A DNA stretch of 32,466 nucleotides from Candidatus Poribacteria bacterium (GTDB lineage Bacteria > Poribacteria > WGA-4E > WGA-3G), in contig JAJEET010000004.1 in assembly GCA_022820835.1 (NCBI GenBank), positions 1 to 32,466 of the forward strand, in the 5' to 3' direction. This document shows, in pieces, positions 23,484 through 32,466 of this stretch. Made by a program: the position numbers and the translations under genes. Numbering within the stretch: the stretch's first letter is position 1; every line of letters starts with the position of its first letter. The notes under the pieces were generated by a model. It was given only the letters and a program-made list of their open reading frames with translations, made no database searches and was not told the DNA's origin.

Positions 23484-26400
23484 ATGAAAACGCTAATTGT
23501 ACGAAATATTGTGTTAATCATCGCTATAACGTTGTTAATATACGGAATACAAGGGGCAAATCACGTGCAGGCACAAAACAACGCGCCTGAATTGACACCC
23601 GTCAGCGACCGCACGCAGCATGTCCAAGATACGATTGTCGCACTCGTGCCTGGTGTGGATTCCGCTAACGATGTAACCGCTGCACATCTCGCTTTAATTA
23701 CGAGTCTTAACCTGAGTGATCAGAGCATCACGGCACTGAAAGCAGGCGATTTTGATGGGTTGTCTGCGTTGCGTTCGCTCTCCTTAGCCCAAAACACGCT
23801 GAGCAGCCTACCCGCCGACATCTTTTCAGGTTTATCAGCGTTGACCCAACTTGACTTAGGCAGTAACCAGCTCAGCCGTCTGCCGGCTGATGTCTTTTCC
23901 GGGTTGTCGTCCATGAGCAGGCTCAACTTGTCTAACAACAGCCTCGGCAGTCTGTCGGCGAATACCTTCTCCGGTTTGTCTGCATTGGCCGGACTTGACT
24001 TAGGGAACAACCAACTCAACAGTTTACCTGCGACTATTTTTTCCGGTCTCTCCTCGCTGAATTGGCTCAGCCTGTCTTTCAATCAACTCAGCAGTCTGCC
24101 CGATGGGCTCTTTTCTGGTCTCTCTTCGTTAACTGCGCTCTATCTCAGTGATAACAGCGTTGGTTTATCTATCCGTGTGTCGCTGGAGAAGGTTGGAGGC
24201 AACCAGTTCAAAGCAACAGCCGCTACCGGTGCTCCCTTCAATATCACGCTGCCAATTACCGTTGCGAATGGCAGTATTGATGACGGTTTAACTACCGTCA
24301 CAATTCCCACTGGCAGCGTCGAAAGCGGACTTCTCACCGTGATCCCTACTCCCGGTACATCGGATGCTGTCACCGTGGATATTGGTACGCTGCCAGAGTT
24401 GCCGACAAGCCATTTCGGCTATAGTCTGGACAAACCGAGCAGCGGTGATAATATCCTCAGTTTTGCGCTCGGTATTCCCAAACCTACCGGCGATCCGAAC
24501 GTGAACCACGCTCCGATTTTCAGAGAAGGTAGCAGCACGATGCGCTCAATACCGGAGAACACACCGGCGGGGAAAGACATCGGCAGCCCTGTCACTGCTA
24601 CAGATGAAGATGAGGATATCTTAACTTACAGTCTCAGTGGTGCAGATGCAGCGTCTTTCGGCATCGTCAGCACGACTGGACAATTAAAAACGCAGGCACC
24701 TCTCGACTATGAACAAAAGAACACCTACGCCGTGACCGTTACTGTCTCCGATGGTAGTGCCACCGATACCATCAGTGTCACGATTGGTGTCACGGACGTA
24801 AAAGAAAACAACGCTCCTGTTTTCAGAGAAGGTAGCAGCACGACGCGCACTATAGCAGAGAACACACCTGCTGGCAAAAACATCGGTGCTCCCGTCATTG
24901 CTACCGATGAAGATGAAGATATCTTAACTTACAGTCTCAGTGGTGCAGATGCGGCATCGTTTGGCATCGTCAGCACGACTGGACAATTGCAAACCCGTGA
25001 CCCGCTCGACTATGAAGAAAAGGACGTTTATGCTGTCATTGTTTCCGTCTCCGATGGCAATAGCGGAACGGATATTATTGCTGTTGCTATCAACGTCACG
25101 GACGTAGAGGAGAATAATGCACCTATTTTCGTAGAGGGCGATGCCACGGAACGATCTGTACAGGAAAACACACCGGCGGGTAGAAACATCGGCGGTCCTG
25201 TTACTGCGATGGATGAAGACGAAGAGGATGTCTTAACTTACAGTCTGAGCGGTACAGATGCAGCGTCTTTTGGCATCGTCAGTGCCACGGGACAGTTGCA
25301 GACACGTGCCCCGCTTGACTATGAAACAAAGAACACCTATTCAGTAGCGGTTCTCGTCTCTGATGGCAAAGGCGGAACAGACACCATCGGGGTCGCCATT
25401 AACGTCACGGATGTAGAGGAGAATAATGCGCCAGTGTTTGTAGAAGGAACTGCTACGGAGCGATCTGTCCAGGAAAACACACCGGCGGGTAGAAACATCG
25501 GCGGTCCTGTTACGGCTACCGATGCAGACGAGGCGGACATCTTAACTTACAGCCTGAGTGGTGCAGATGCAGCGTCTTTTGGCATCGTCAGTGCCACGGG
25601 ACAGTTGCGAACACGGGCACCTCTCGACTATGAGCAAAAGAACACTTATTCCGTGGCGGTTCTCGTCTCTGATGGGAATGGGGGAACCGATTCTATTGGC
25701 GTCGCTATCAACGTCACGGACGTAGATGAAACACCCACAGCCCATGCGCCTGAATTCATAGAGGGCAGTAGCACGACGCGCACGATAGCGGAGAACACAC
25801 CTGCCGGTAGAAACATCGGTGCCCCCGTCACTGCTACCGATGAAGACGAGGATGTCTTGACTTACACCCTGAGTGGTGCGGATGCAGCGGACTTTGGCAT
25901 CGTCAGCACCACTGGACAACTGCAAACGCGCGCGCCCCTTGACTATGAACAGAAGAACGTCTACTCGGTGGCTGTTATCGTCTCCGACGGCACGCTCACG
26001 GATACCATCGGTGTTGCTATCAATGTCACGGATGTAGCGGAGAACCGTGCGCCGGTCTTCGCGAGCCGTAGCATGGAACGATCCATACCCGAAAACACAC
26101 CTGCTGGTAGAAATATCGGCAGTCCTATCACTGCTACCGATGCCGATGGTGATACTCTGACCTACTCGATTGATGGCACGGATGCGTCGTCGTTTGGTAT
26201 CGTCAGCACGACGGGCCAGCTGAAAACGCATGCCCCGCTTGACTATGAAGAAAAGAACGCTTATGCTGTCACCGTCATTGTCTCCGATGGCGACCTCACA
26301 GACACCATCAGTGTCGCTATCAAGGTTACTGACATTGAAGAAAACAGTGCACCCGTTTTCGCCGGAGGTAGCACGACGCGATCCATACCGGAGAACACCG

Positions 26401-28277
26401 CTGCCGGTGTCCATATTGGTGAGGCAGTTTCTGCTAAAGACACTGACAGCGACGATACCTTAACGTATACCCTCAGTGGGACCGACGGAGCATCGTTTGA
26501 CATTGACAGCACCACTGGACAACTAAAAACCAGTGCCCCGCTTGACTATGAAACCAAAAATGCCTATTCGGTTACAGTAAAGGTCTCTGACGGTATCCTC
26601 ACAGATACCATCAGGGTTACGATCGCTATCACTGACGTAGATGAGAGCAGTGCGCCAGCTTTTGCGGGGAGTCGTACGACACGTTTTGTCAAAGAGAACA
26701 CACCTGCCGGTGTAAATGTCGGCAGTCCTGTCTCTGCTACGGATGAAGATGACGATACCCTGACCTATACGCTCAGCGGTACGGATGCGGCAGCCTTTAG
26801 CATCGTTCGGACCACCGGACAGTTGAAAACGCACGCGCCGCTCGACTTTGAAACGAAGAACGCCTACACGGTGATTGTCACCGTCTCGGATGGCGGTCGC
26901 ACGGATGCCATCACCGTCGTTATCACTATTATTGACGTAGATGAAACGCCGCCGACTGTAGAGGAATCTCCTCGCCCGAGTCCGGGAGAGAGTGTTGTCA
27001 GTATTAGTGAAATTATGTTCGGCTCGGAAAGACGTTTCACACCGCCACAATGGATAGAACTGCACAATGCGGGACCAGACATCATCAATCTCACAGGCTG
27101 GAAACTGATAATTCAGAATGTAAACTCACCAGAATTGACAGGAGCAACAACCCATAATGATCCGATAGTGAATGCAACAATCACCTTTGAGGACGATTTC
27201 TGGGGCGATGCACCAAGAATTTGGCCAAATGATGTCGTTCTGGTGGTATCCAGTGAAGATAGTGAAAACTCAGGAAACGTTACTGAAGATCAGATTTATG
27301 ATCTACGCTGGAGGACAGACTTACCCCTCGGTTTGTGGAGTATAATTCTCAGTACAGAAGGCTTCCACATCCAACTCATCGATGATGAAGGAAACTTGGT
27401 AGACGAGGCTGGGAACTTTAAGGATAGCACCGTGCAATGGCAGTTGCCTTATGCGCAGAATAGAGGTAGAACCAGAGACGATCACCGAACCTCAATGATC
27501 CGCCGCTATGCCAACAGTGTCCCGCTCGACGGCACGCAAGCAGGCGGTTGGATTTCTGCTGTGGACGCGAATCTAACAGAGGCGCAACGCACCTATTATG
27601 GGCATAGGACTGACATCAGCACGCCCGGTATCGGGATCGTCATCAACGAAATTTCCACACAATTCGTCAAATACGATGTTAATCTGGATGGTGTGGTGAA
27701 TATCTCCGATCTGGTGCTCGTTGCCGGACGGCTTGGGCAATCCGGTCCCAATGCTGCAGATGTTAACGGCGATGGCGTTGTCAATATCAACGACTTGATA
27801 CTCGTGGCAGGCGCAATCAATGAACCACAAGCGGCACCCTCACTGCATCCCACGGCACTTAAAATGTTTACCACCGCCGATGTTCAAGGGTGGCTGACCC
27901 AAGCAGAGGGATTAGACCTCACGGATCCGAATCTGGAAAGTGGTATTCGCTTTTTAGAGCAACTCCTTGCTGTGCTGGTTCCGAAAGAGACCGCGCTGCT
28001 GCCGAACTACCCCAACCCGTTTAATCCTGAAACGTGGATACCGTATCGGTTGGCGGAAGATGCTGTCGTCACGTTGACCATCTACGACCTGCGTGGGCGT
28101 GTCGTCCGTAGGCTTGATGTCGGACACCAAACCGCTGCAATCTACGAAAGCCGGTCAAAAGCGATCTATTGGGACGGCAGAAATGTGGTCGGCGATAAGG
28201 TAGCCAGTGGAATTTACTTCTACACCCTCAAGGCAGGCGATTTTTCTGCCACGCGGAAGATGTTAATTCTCAAGTAA
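23484..28277 (+). CDS. Giant surface protein: LRR, eight cadherin repeats, lamin-tail, dockerin, FlgD-like sorting domain
   Basis: A 1597-residue exported protein. A signal peptide (~1-30) is followed by leucine-rich repeats with a 24-residue period (~85-230, LDLGSNQLSRLPADVFSGLSS-like). Next come an unassigned beta domain (~230-335), eight cadherin-like domains of ~100 residues (~340-1155, each with ENTPAG, AT-D-DE, LTYSLSG and LDYE), a lamin-tail domain (~1170-1385) matching the previous gene, and two dockerin-type calcium loops (~1398-1450: VNLDGVVNISDLVLVAG, VNGDGVVNINDLILVAG). The last ~90 residues are a FlgD-like sorting domain (NYPNPFNPETWIPYRL ... ATRKMLILK). AAAGGA precedes the ATG. 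Calcium-dependent adhesion or matrix binding is likely. Dockerin loops could dock to cohesins, none of which is seen here. Confidence 0.92.
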   Translation: MKTLIVRNIVLIIAITLLIYGIQGANHVQAQNNAPELTPVSDRTQHVQDTIVALVPGVDSANDVTAAHLALITSLNLSDQSITALKAGDFDGLSALRSLSLAQNTLSSLPADIFSGLSALTQLDLGSNQLSRLPADVFSGLSSMSRLNLSNNSLGSLSANTFSGLSALAGLDLGNNQLNSLPATIFSGLSSLNWLSLSFNQLSSLPDGLFSGLSSLTALYLSDNSVGLSIRVSLEKVGGNQFKATAATGAPFNITLPITVANGSIDDGLTTVTIPTGSVESGLLTVIPTPGTSDAVTVDIGTLPELPTSHFGYSLDKPSSGDNILSFALGIPKPTGDPNVNHAPIFREGSSTMRSIPENTPAGKDIGSPVTATDEDEDILTYSLSGADAASFGIVSTTGQLKTQAPLDYEQKNTYAVTVTVSDGSATDTISVTIGVTDVKENNAPVFREGSSTTRTIAENTPAGKNIGAPVIATDEDEDILTYSLSGADAASFGIVSTTGQLQTRDPLDYEEKDVYAVIVSVSDGNSGTDIIAVAINVTDVEENNAPIFVEGDATERSVQENTPAGRNIGGPVTAMDEDEEDVLTYSLSGTDAASFGIVSATGQLQTRAPLDYETKNTYSVAVLVSDGKGGTDTIGVAINVTDVEENNAPVFVEGTATERSVQENTPAGRNIGGPVTATDADEADILTYSLSGADAASFGIVSATGQLRTRAPLDYEQKNTYSVAVLVSDGNGGTDSIGVAINVTDVDETPTAHAPEFIEGSSTTRTIAENTPAGRNIGAPVTATDEDEDVLTYTLSGADAADFGIVSTTGQLQTRAPLDYEQKNVYSVAVIVSDGTLTDTIGVAINVTDVAENRAPVFASRSMERSIPENTPAGRNIGSPITATDADGDTLTYSIDGTDASSFGIVSTTGQLKTHAPLDYEEKNAYAVTVIVSDGDLTDTISVAIKVTDIEENSAPVFAGGSTTRSIPENTAAGVHIGEAVSAKDTDSDDTLTYTLSGTDGASFDIDSTTGQLKTSAPLDYETKNAYSVTVKVSDGILTDTIRVTIAITDVDESSAPAFAGSRTTRFVKENTPAGVNVGSPVSATDEDDDTLTYTLSGTDAAAFSIVRTTGQLKTHAPLDFETKNAYTVIVTVSDGGRTDAITVVITIIDVDETPPTVEESPRPSPGESVVSISEIMFGSERRFTPPQWIELHNAGPDIINLTGWKLIIQNVNSPELTGATTHNDPIVNATITFEDDFWGDAPRIWPNDVVLVVSSEDSENSGNVTEDQIYDLRWRTDLPLGLWSIILSTEGFHIQLIDDEGNLVDEAGNFKDSTVQWQLPYAQNRGRTRDDHRTSMIRRYANSVPLDGTQAGGWISAVDANLTEAQRTYYGHRTDISTPGIGIVINEISTQFVKYDVNLDGVVNISDLVLVAGRLGQSGPNAADVNGDGVVNINDLILVAGAINEPQAAPSLHPTALKMFTTADVQGWLTQAEGLDLTDPNLESGIRFLEQLLAVLVPKETALLPNYPNPFNPETWIPYRLAEDAVVTLTIYDLRGRVVRRLDVGHQTAAIYESRSKAIYWDGRNVVGDKVASGIYFYTLKAGDFSATRKMLILK
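24500..26945 (+). repeat. Eight tandem cadherin-coding DNA repeats of about 306 bp
   Basis: The units are in frame and still similar at DNA level. The third and fourth units (about 25118-25735) are nearly identical over long stretches. The minus-strand open frames here are shadows of the repeat. The array could expand or shrink by recombination. Confidence 0.8.
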
Positions 28278-28317
28278 CACAAGAGAGAGCAACATGTTCC
28301 TAATAGAGTCGGTTCGG

Positions 28318-28418
28318 TTTATAGTAGCTTTTGGAATTACTTACACACTTGTAGGGGCTGGGTTACCCAGCCCCTACGCCCACTGCGTGTGCAAGTAATT
28401 ATGAACTTTACTATAAAA
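28318..28418. mobile_element. Hairpin MITE ending TTTATAGTA
   Basis: Terminal TTTATAGTA and its inverse TACTATAAA enclose nested inverted repeats. These are AATTACTT-CACAC type arms (about 28334-28347 with 28387-28400, one mismatch) and a perfect 12-bp stem GTAGGGGCTGGG with loop TTA. The ends match the TATAGT/ACTATA ends of the other MITE family in this window. The remaining 28419-28619 shows only a probable leader. Confidence 0.75.
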
Positions 28419-28619
28419 CAGAATCATGGGGGTTAATTGCGTGTGTAGGTTATACCTTTTCTATAAATTATTGTCTCATTAGGCGGTTCTTATGGTCGTC
28501 ATTTTCAGGACACAAACTAACAGTTTTGGGGCGTACTCGCCCAGATGCGAAGTGCATTGTGCTACAAAAAAGAGACATTTTCAATTAGAGAAATGGTATA
28601 ACAAAGGATTACGGTTGCT

Positions 28620-31600
28620 ATGAAATCAGCGAAAGTCTTATTTACAATTTTTCTTTCAATATACATCCTGTTTGGACTGTCCCCGCGCGCCATGAGCCGA
28701 AACGCGATTCCGGGAAAACGGTCAGGAACATCTGAGGATCCGTCAACAGTGAACCCAACGAACCGAGAGAAAGCACTCGACGGGATGAGTATTTTATACG
28801 GAACCAACGAAAATGCGAACACAAGTATCCCACCGCCACCAACACTGAAACTGTCCCAACACGGTAACTATCTCGCGACAGAAGATCCCCAATTTATCGT
28901 AACGTACGATGGCTTTACGGATGAAGCGATGGAAGCGTTTCAATATGCCGTTGATATTTGGAACGCGCTCATCCGGTCACCCGTGCCGATTCGGATTGAC
29001 GCATCTTTTACAGATTTGGGTGGATTCGAGGGTGAAACTATTATCTTAGGTGGGGCGAGACCGGCAGGCTGGAAATCGCCTGGATCATTGGATTTGTGGT
29101 TCCCAGAGGCACTCGCTGATACGAGAGCCGATAGAGACCTCGCGGCTGGCGAACCCGATATCATCACAAGATTCAATAGCCACGAAGATGCAAATTGGTA
29201 CTTCGGCACAGATGGAAATACACCAGCGGGGAAAACGGACTTCGTGAGTACTGTGCTGCATGAGATCGCCCACGGGCTCGGTTTCTTTAGTTTTGCAAGC
29301 GTAGAAGAAGGATCCATCTACGGATTTACTTCGTCCAGTGGGCGGGGCAAGCTGCGGGACGGCAATCCTGATTTGCCTTATATTTACGATTTTTTTGTTG
29401 AGAATGGAGCCAAGAAAACGATTATAGCTTTCCCTGATCCCTCCTTTAATCTTGAAAATCAACTCACGAGCAACGACCTCTTCTGGAACGGAAAAAAAGG
29501 CGTTGAAGCAAACGCTGGTATCCTCCCCCACCTCTATGCTCCCAGTTCATGGCATCAAGGTTCAAGCTACACGCATTTGGATGAGATGACTTTTCCGGCT
29601 GGTGACGCGAACGCTTTAATGACCCCATATCTTGCGAACCAAGAAGCGATTCATGACCCGGGTCCCGTTGCGCTCGGTATGCTTGCGGATATCGGATGGA
29701 CAATCAACAACGCACCGGTATTCACCGACGGTTCCAGGACCACACGCACAATGGTAAATAGAAGTATCAGAAATCCAGTGGCGGCAGCAGATGCGGATAA
29801 TGACGCACTTACTTATCAGCTCAGTGGCACTGATGCAGCGGCTTTTGAGATTGATACCACAACCGGACAACTGAAAACGAAGGCAGCGCAGCACTACAAC
29901 AAGCCATCTTATACAGTAACAGTCACTGCTTCCGATGGCACTTTGATAGATGAAATTACTGTTACTATCAATGTAAGCGGCACAGAAACTGAAACACCTA
30001 CGAATAGCAAACCGAGTTTCGTGGATGGCAATCATACCAGCCGGACTGTGGCAGAAAATACAGTAAAAGGGGCAGATATTGGCAAACCAGTCGCAGCGAC
30101 GGATGCGGACAACGATGCCCTCATTTACACCCTCAGCGGTCGCGATGCGGCAGCTTTTGACATTGATAACACAACCGGACAACTGAAAACCAATGCCGAG
30201 CTCGACTATGAAAAAAAGAATACCTACACCGTAACAATCACTGTCTCCGATGGCAATTTCACTGTTACCATCACTGTTATTATCATTATCATCGATTTGG
30301 ACGATCAGAAAAGTCCAACACTCACGCTAACTTCACAACCGCTAACAGAAACGACGCTGAACGGAAGCATTGTGACACTGACTTTAAACAATCGAGTCTA
30401 TGAAAACTGGCTCAGCGATCCTGTAGCGGTCTCTGGTATCCGCGGCGTAACCGTTAGACCGTTTGATGTAACCCGTCTGAGTGGGACGGAGTTGTTAGTC
30501 CAACTGACATTCTATGGGACAGACCTCAACACGGATGCCACGCTCACCTTCACAGTAAAAGCGGATGCTATCGCAAACTACGATGGTCCCGCACTCACCG
30601 CGACGGCACGCGTCACCGCGAATGCGGAATCGGTGACAGCATCAACGATACCCCCCATAACGGAAGATACCTTAAATGGAAGTGTCGTCACATTAACGCT
30701 CAACGGCGGTATTTATGAATCTCAGCATACTGTGGGAAACAGTGTGACGGTATCGGGTATTTCCGGTGTCACTGTTAACGGATTTAACGTGGAACGCCTC
30801 AGCGGGACGCAGGTGAACGTTGAACTGATATTTGATGGCACGGATTTTGACACGGATGCCACGCTTACCTTCACTGTCGGAGCAGATGCCGTTGTAGGCT
30901 ACAACGGCACGGCACTCACCGCACAATTATCTGTCAGCGCGGTCGTGGAGACAACCCCAAGCGTAACCGCCTTTGCGCCACAACCTTTGACAGAAACAAC
31001 CCTCAATGAAAGCACCGTCACACTCACATTGTCAAGCGGGATGTATACGCAATCCAGTGCCGCCATCAGCAGCGCAGTGCGAGTCTCCGGTATCGCAGGC
31101 GTTAAGTTTCTCCAGTCCGATGTCGTGCGCGTCAGTGATACAAAGATAACGGTTAAACTGACCTTCGATGGGACGGACTTTGACACGGATACCATGGTTA
31201 CCTTTACAATTGGCGCGGATGTCATTGTGAACTATGATGGGGCCGCGCTTATCGCAGCGATACCTGTCGTCGCTGTGGTCGAAGAAAGCCCTACAATAAC
31301 GGCTTCTGCGCCACACCCTTTGACGGAGGCAAGCCTCAATGGCAGCATTATTCGCCTAACACTCAACAACGGCACTTACGTGCGATCTAACTTCGATATT
31401 GATACTGCTGTGACAGTCTCCGGTATTGCAGGCGTTACCGTCGGATTTTTTGGGGTGGAACGTGTGAGCGACACAGACATTACCTTTGAACTTGAATTCA
31501 ATGGGAACGTTGACAGCAACGCTACACTCACCTTTACTGTCGAAGCGGATGCCATTGCTGAATACGACGGTCCGGCACTGATCGCACACATCCTTGTTAG

Positions 31601-32466
31601 CGGCGGGCGGGAATCGGTCGTCGCGACGACTGAGACCCCGTTGACAGAAACAACGTTGAACGGAAGTGTCGTCACGCTCACACTCAACGGTGCAATTTAT
31701 GAACGCTCTACCCTTGATCTCCGGGATGCTGTGTCGGTCTCCGGTATTGAGGGTGTCACTTTGCACTGGTTCGATTTGGATCGCGCCAGTGATACGGCGT
31801 TGACCGTTGAGTTGACCTTCAGAGGCAACATTGACACCGATGCTACGCTCACTTTTACGGTGGGTGCGGACGCTATTGCCGAATACGACGGGCCCGCACT
31901 CGCCGCACAAATACCGGTCGCCGGCGGCAAGGAATCCGTGGCGGCATCAACGGAAGCACCTTTGACAGAAATTACGCTGGATGGAAGTGTCGTCACCCTC
32001 ACCCTCACCGGTCGGACTTATGAGCGATCCATCTTCAGAATCAGAGATGCTGTGTCGGTCTCCGGGATTGATGGCGTGACAATCCCGTGGCACGATCCGG
32101 ACAGAAAAAGTGACACACAGATCACCATCGAACTGGAATTCAACGGTGACTTTGACGCGGATGCGTTGCTAACTTTTACAATTGAGGCGGACGCCCTGTT
32201 AAGATATAACGGTCCCGCACTCACCGTACAAATACCTGTTACTGGCACTCAGGAATCGGTTGTCGCTTCAACCAAGGCACCCTTGACGGAAGCGACATTG
32301 GATGGCAGCATCGTTACCTTCACACTCAGTGGTCGTAATTATGTGCGGTCTTCTTATGATATCGAGCGCGCCATGACGTTGGCTGGCATTGATGGCGTGA
32401 CCATAGACGATGTAGACCGAAACAGTAATATGGAGATCGCAGTAGAACTGGCATTCAACGGCGATT
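28620..32466 (+). CDS. Secreted HEXXH protease-like protein with cadherin domains and ~100-residue tandem repeats (3' end outside window)
   Basis: The frame is open from ATG 28620 to the window end, at least 1282 residues. A signal peptide (~1-25, ILFGLSPRAMS) is followed by a metalloprotease-like domain (~85-360) with DFVSTVLHEIAHGLGFFS: HEXXH at 214-218, then G. A Met-turn-like ALMTP and LADIGW follow. The usual third histidine of HEXXHXXGXXH is Ser here. Two cadherin-like domains follow (~362-455, ~461-560), then at least seven beta-rich repeats of ~100 residues from ~565, each with PLTE.TLNGS.VTLTL, VSGI.GVT, ATLTFTV.ADA and YDGPAL. AAAGGA lies 11 nt upstream. It follows the giant cadherin protein in the same direction and was probably acquired as part of the same surface cluster. 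Confidence 0.82.
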   Translation, partial: MKSAKVLFTIFLSIYILFGLSPRAMSRNAIPGKRSGTSEDPSTVNPTNREKALDGMSILYGTNENANTSIPPPPTLKLSQHGNYLATEDPQFIVTYDGFTDEAMEAFQYAVDIWNALIRSPVPIRIDASFTDLGGFEGETIILGGARPAGWKSPGSLDLWFPEALADTRADRDLAAGEPDIITRFNSHEDANWYFGTDGNTPAGKTDFVSTVLHEIAHGLGFFSFASVEEGSIYGFTSSSGRGKLRDGNPDLPYIYDFFVENGAKKTIIAFPDPSFNLENQLTSNDLFWNGKKGVEANAGILPHLYAPSSWHQGSSYTHLDEMTFPAGDANALMTPYLANQEAIHDPGPVALGMLADIGWTINNAPVFTDGSRTTRTMVNRSIRNPVAAADADNDALTYQLSGTDAAAFEIDTTTGQLKTKAAQHYNKPSYTVTVTASDGTLIDEITVTINVSGTETETPTNSKPSFVDGNHTSRTVAENTVKGADIGKPVAATDADNDALIYTLSGRDAAAFDIDNTTGQLKTNAELDYEKKNTYTVTITVSDGNFTVTITVIIIIIDLDDQKSPTLTLTSQPLTETTLNGSIVTLTLNNRVYENWLSDPVAVSGIRGVTVRPFDVTRLSGTELLVQLTFYGTDLNTDATLTFTVKADAIANYDGPALTATARVTANAESVTASTIPPITEDTLNGSVVTLTLNGGIYESQHTVGNSVTVSGISGVTVNGFNVERLSGTQVNVELIFDGTDFDTDATLTFTVGADAVVGYNGTALTAQLSVSAVVETTPSVTAFAPQPLTETTLNESTVTLTLSSGMYTQSSAAISSAVRVSGIAGVKFLQSDVVRVSDTKITVKLTFDGTDFDTDTMVTFTIGADVIVNYDGAALIAAIPVVAVVEESPTITASAPHPLTEASLNGSIIRLTLNNGTYVRSNFDIDTAVTVSGIAGVTVGFFGVERVSDTDITFELEFNGNVDSNATLTFTVEADAIAEYDGPALIAHILVSGGRESVVATTETPLTETTLNGSVVTLTLNGAIYERSTLDLRDAVSVSGIEGVTLHWFDLDRASDTALTVELTFRGNIDTDATLTFTVGADAIAEYDGPALAAQIPVAGGKESVAASTEAPLTEITLDGSVVTLTLTGRTYERSIFRIRDAVSVSGIDGVTIPWHDPDRKSDTQITIELEFNGDFDADALLTFTIEADALLRYNGPALTVQIPVTGTQESVVASTKAPLTEATLDGSIVTFTLSGRNYVRSSYDIERAMTLAGIDGVTIDDVDRNSNMEIAVELAFNGD
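30313..32466 (+). repeat. Tandem ~300-bp repeats coding for beta-sandwich modules (seven units, last incomplete)
   Basis: Units begin near PLTE-coding positions at about 30340, 30650, 30987, 31318, 31640, 31960 and 32280. They encode a repeated fold whose consensus includes SVVTLTL, VSGI.GVT, DTDATLTFTVGADAI and YDGPALTAQIPV. I do not recognise a named family. The array continues past the window. Confidence 0.75.

Noticed and set aside
25542..26414. A 290-codon minus-strand frame.
   Set aside because: Antisense shadow of the cadherin repeats; it repeats with the array and has low-complexity composition. The same applies to minus frames at 29085-32248.
24500..26945. Regular repeats considered as a CRISPR array or minisatellite.
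   Set aside because: The period is about 306 bp, in frame, and encodes cadherin domains; no short repeat/spacer structure.

Overview
The window looks like a chromosomal piece of an uncultured environmental bacterium, most probably Candidatus Poribacteria or a close relative. This is inferred from style: expanded ECF sigma paralogues with C-terminal extensions, large secreted cadherin, beta-propeller and lamin-tail proteins, C-terminal NPFNPETWIP-type FlgD-like domains, a Gfo/Idh/MocA dehydrogenase and many small hairpin repeats. No rRNA, tRNA or CRISPR array was seen.

Left block (about 280-7695, all minus strand) reads as one transcription unit. In transcription order it holds an ECF sigma factor running in frame without a stop into a complete DNA polymerase III beta clamp (DnaN), a MacB/FtsX-type permease, two ABC-2-type permeases, and a second paralogous ECF sigma factor running in frame into a coiled-coil plus winged-helix-like protein. 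In both sigma ORFs the partner begins at an internal ATG with a good Shine-Dalgarno sequence. Both sigma genes share an upstream motif, AATTATGCACC-N15-CGCGTC, that looks like an autoregulatory ECF promoter. No ATP-binding subunit for the permeases is present. Positions 1-155 carry an IS200/IS605-like hairpin abutting a partial copy of the same promoter.

The middle block (7800-10013) has a tandemly duplicated MITE, a plus-strand ribbon-helix-helix protein with a near-consensus promoter and a palindromic operator candidate, an O-methyltransferase pseudogene with a large internal deletion, and a Gfo/Idh/MocA oxidoreductase.

The next block (10104-16620, minus) encodes exported proteins: a YWTD propeller, a chimeric barrel/YWTD remnant, a WD40 propeller with a FlgD-like sorting domain, a small lipoprotein, a LamG-like protein and a TolB-like propeller. 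Four of these end with a short related tail, approximately K-[LF]-T-T-x-W-[GA]-x-x-K, a candidate undescribed C-terminal tag. The lipoprotein and TolB genes share a homologous 5' leader at the same distance from their starts.

16745-17671 holds a MITE and decayed gene fragments. 17746-20703 is a large protein with an archaeo-eukaryotic primase-like N-terminus, a helicase-C-like part without a visible Walker A, and winged helices at the end.

The right block (20768-32466, plus) carries two near-identical 153-bp MITEs bracketing a lamin-tail lipoprotein, the last residues of a lost sorting-domain gene, a 1597-residue LRR/cadherin/lamin-tail/dockerin/FlgD-domain surface protein, and a secreted HEXXH protease-like protein with two cadherin domains and at least seven ~100-residue repeats, cut by the window end.
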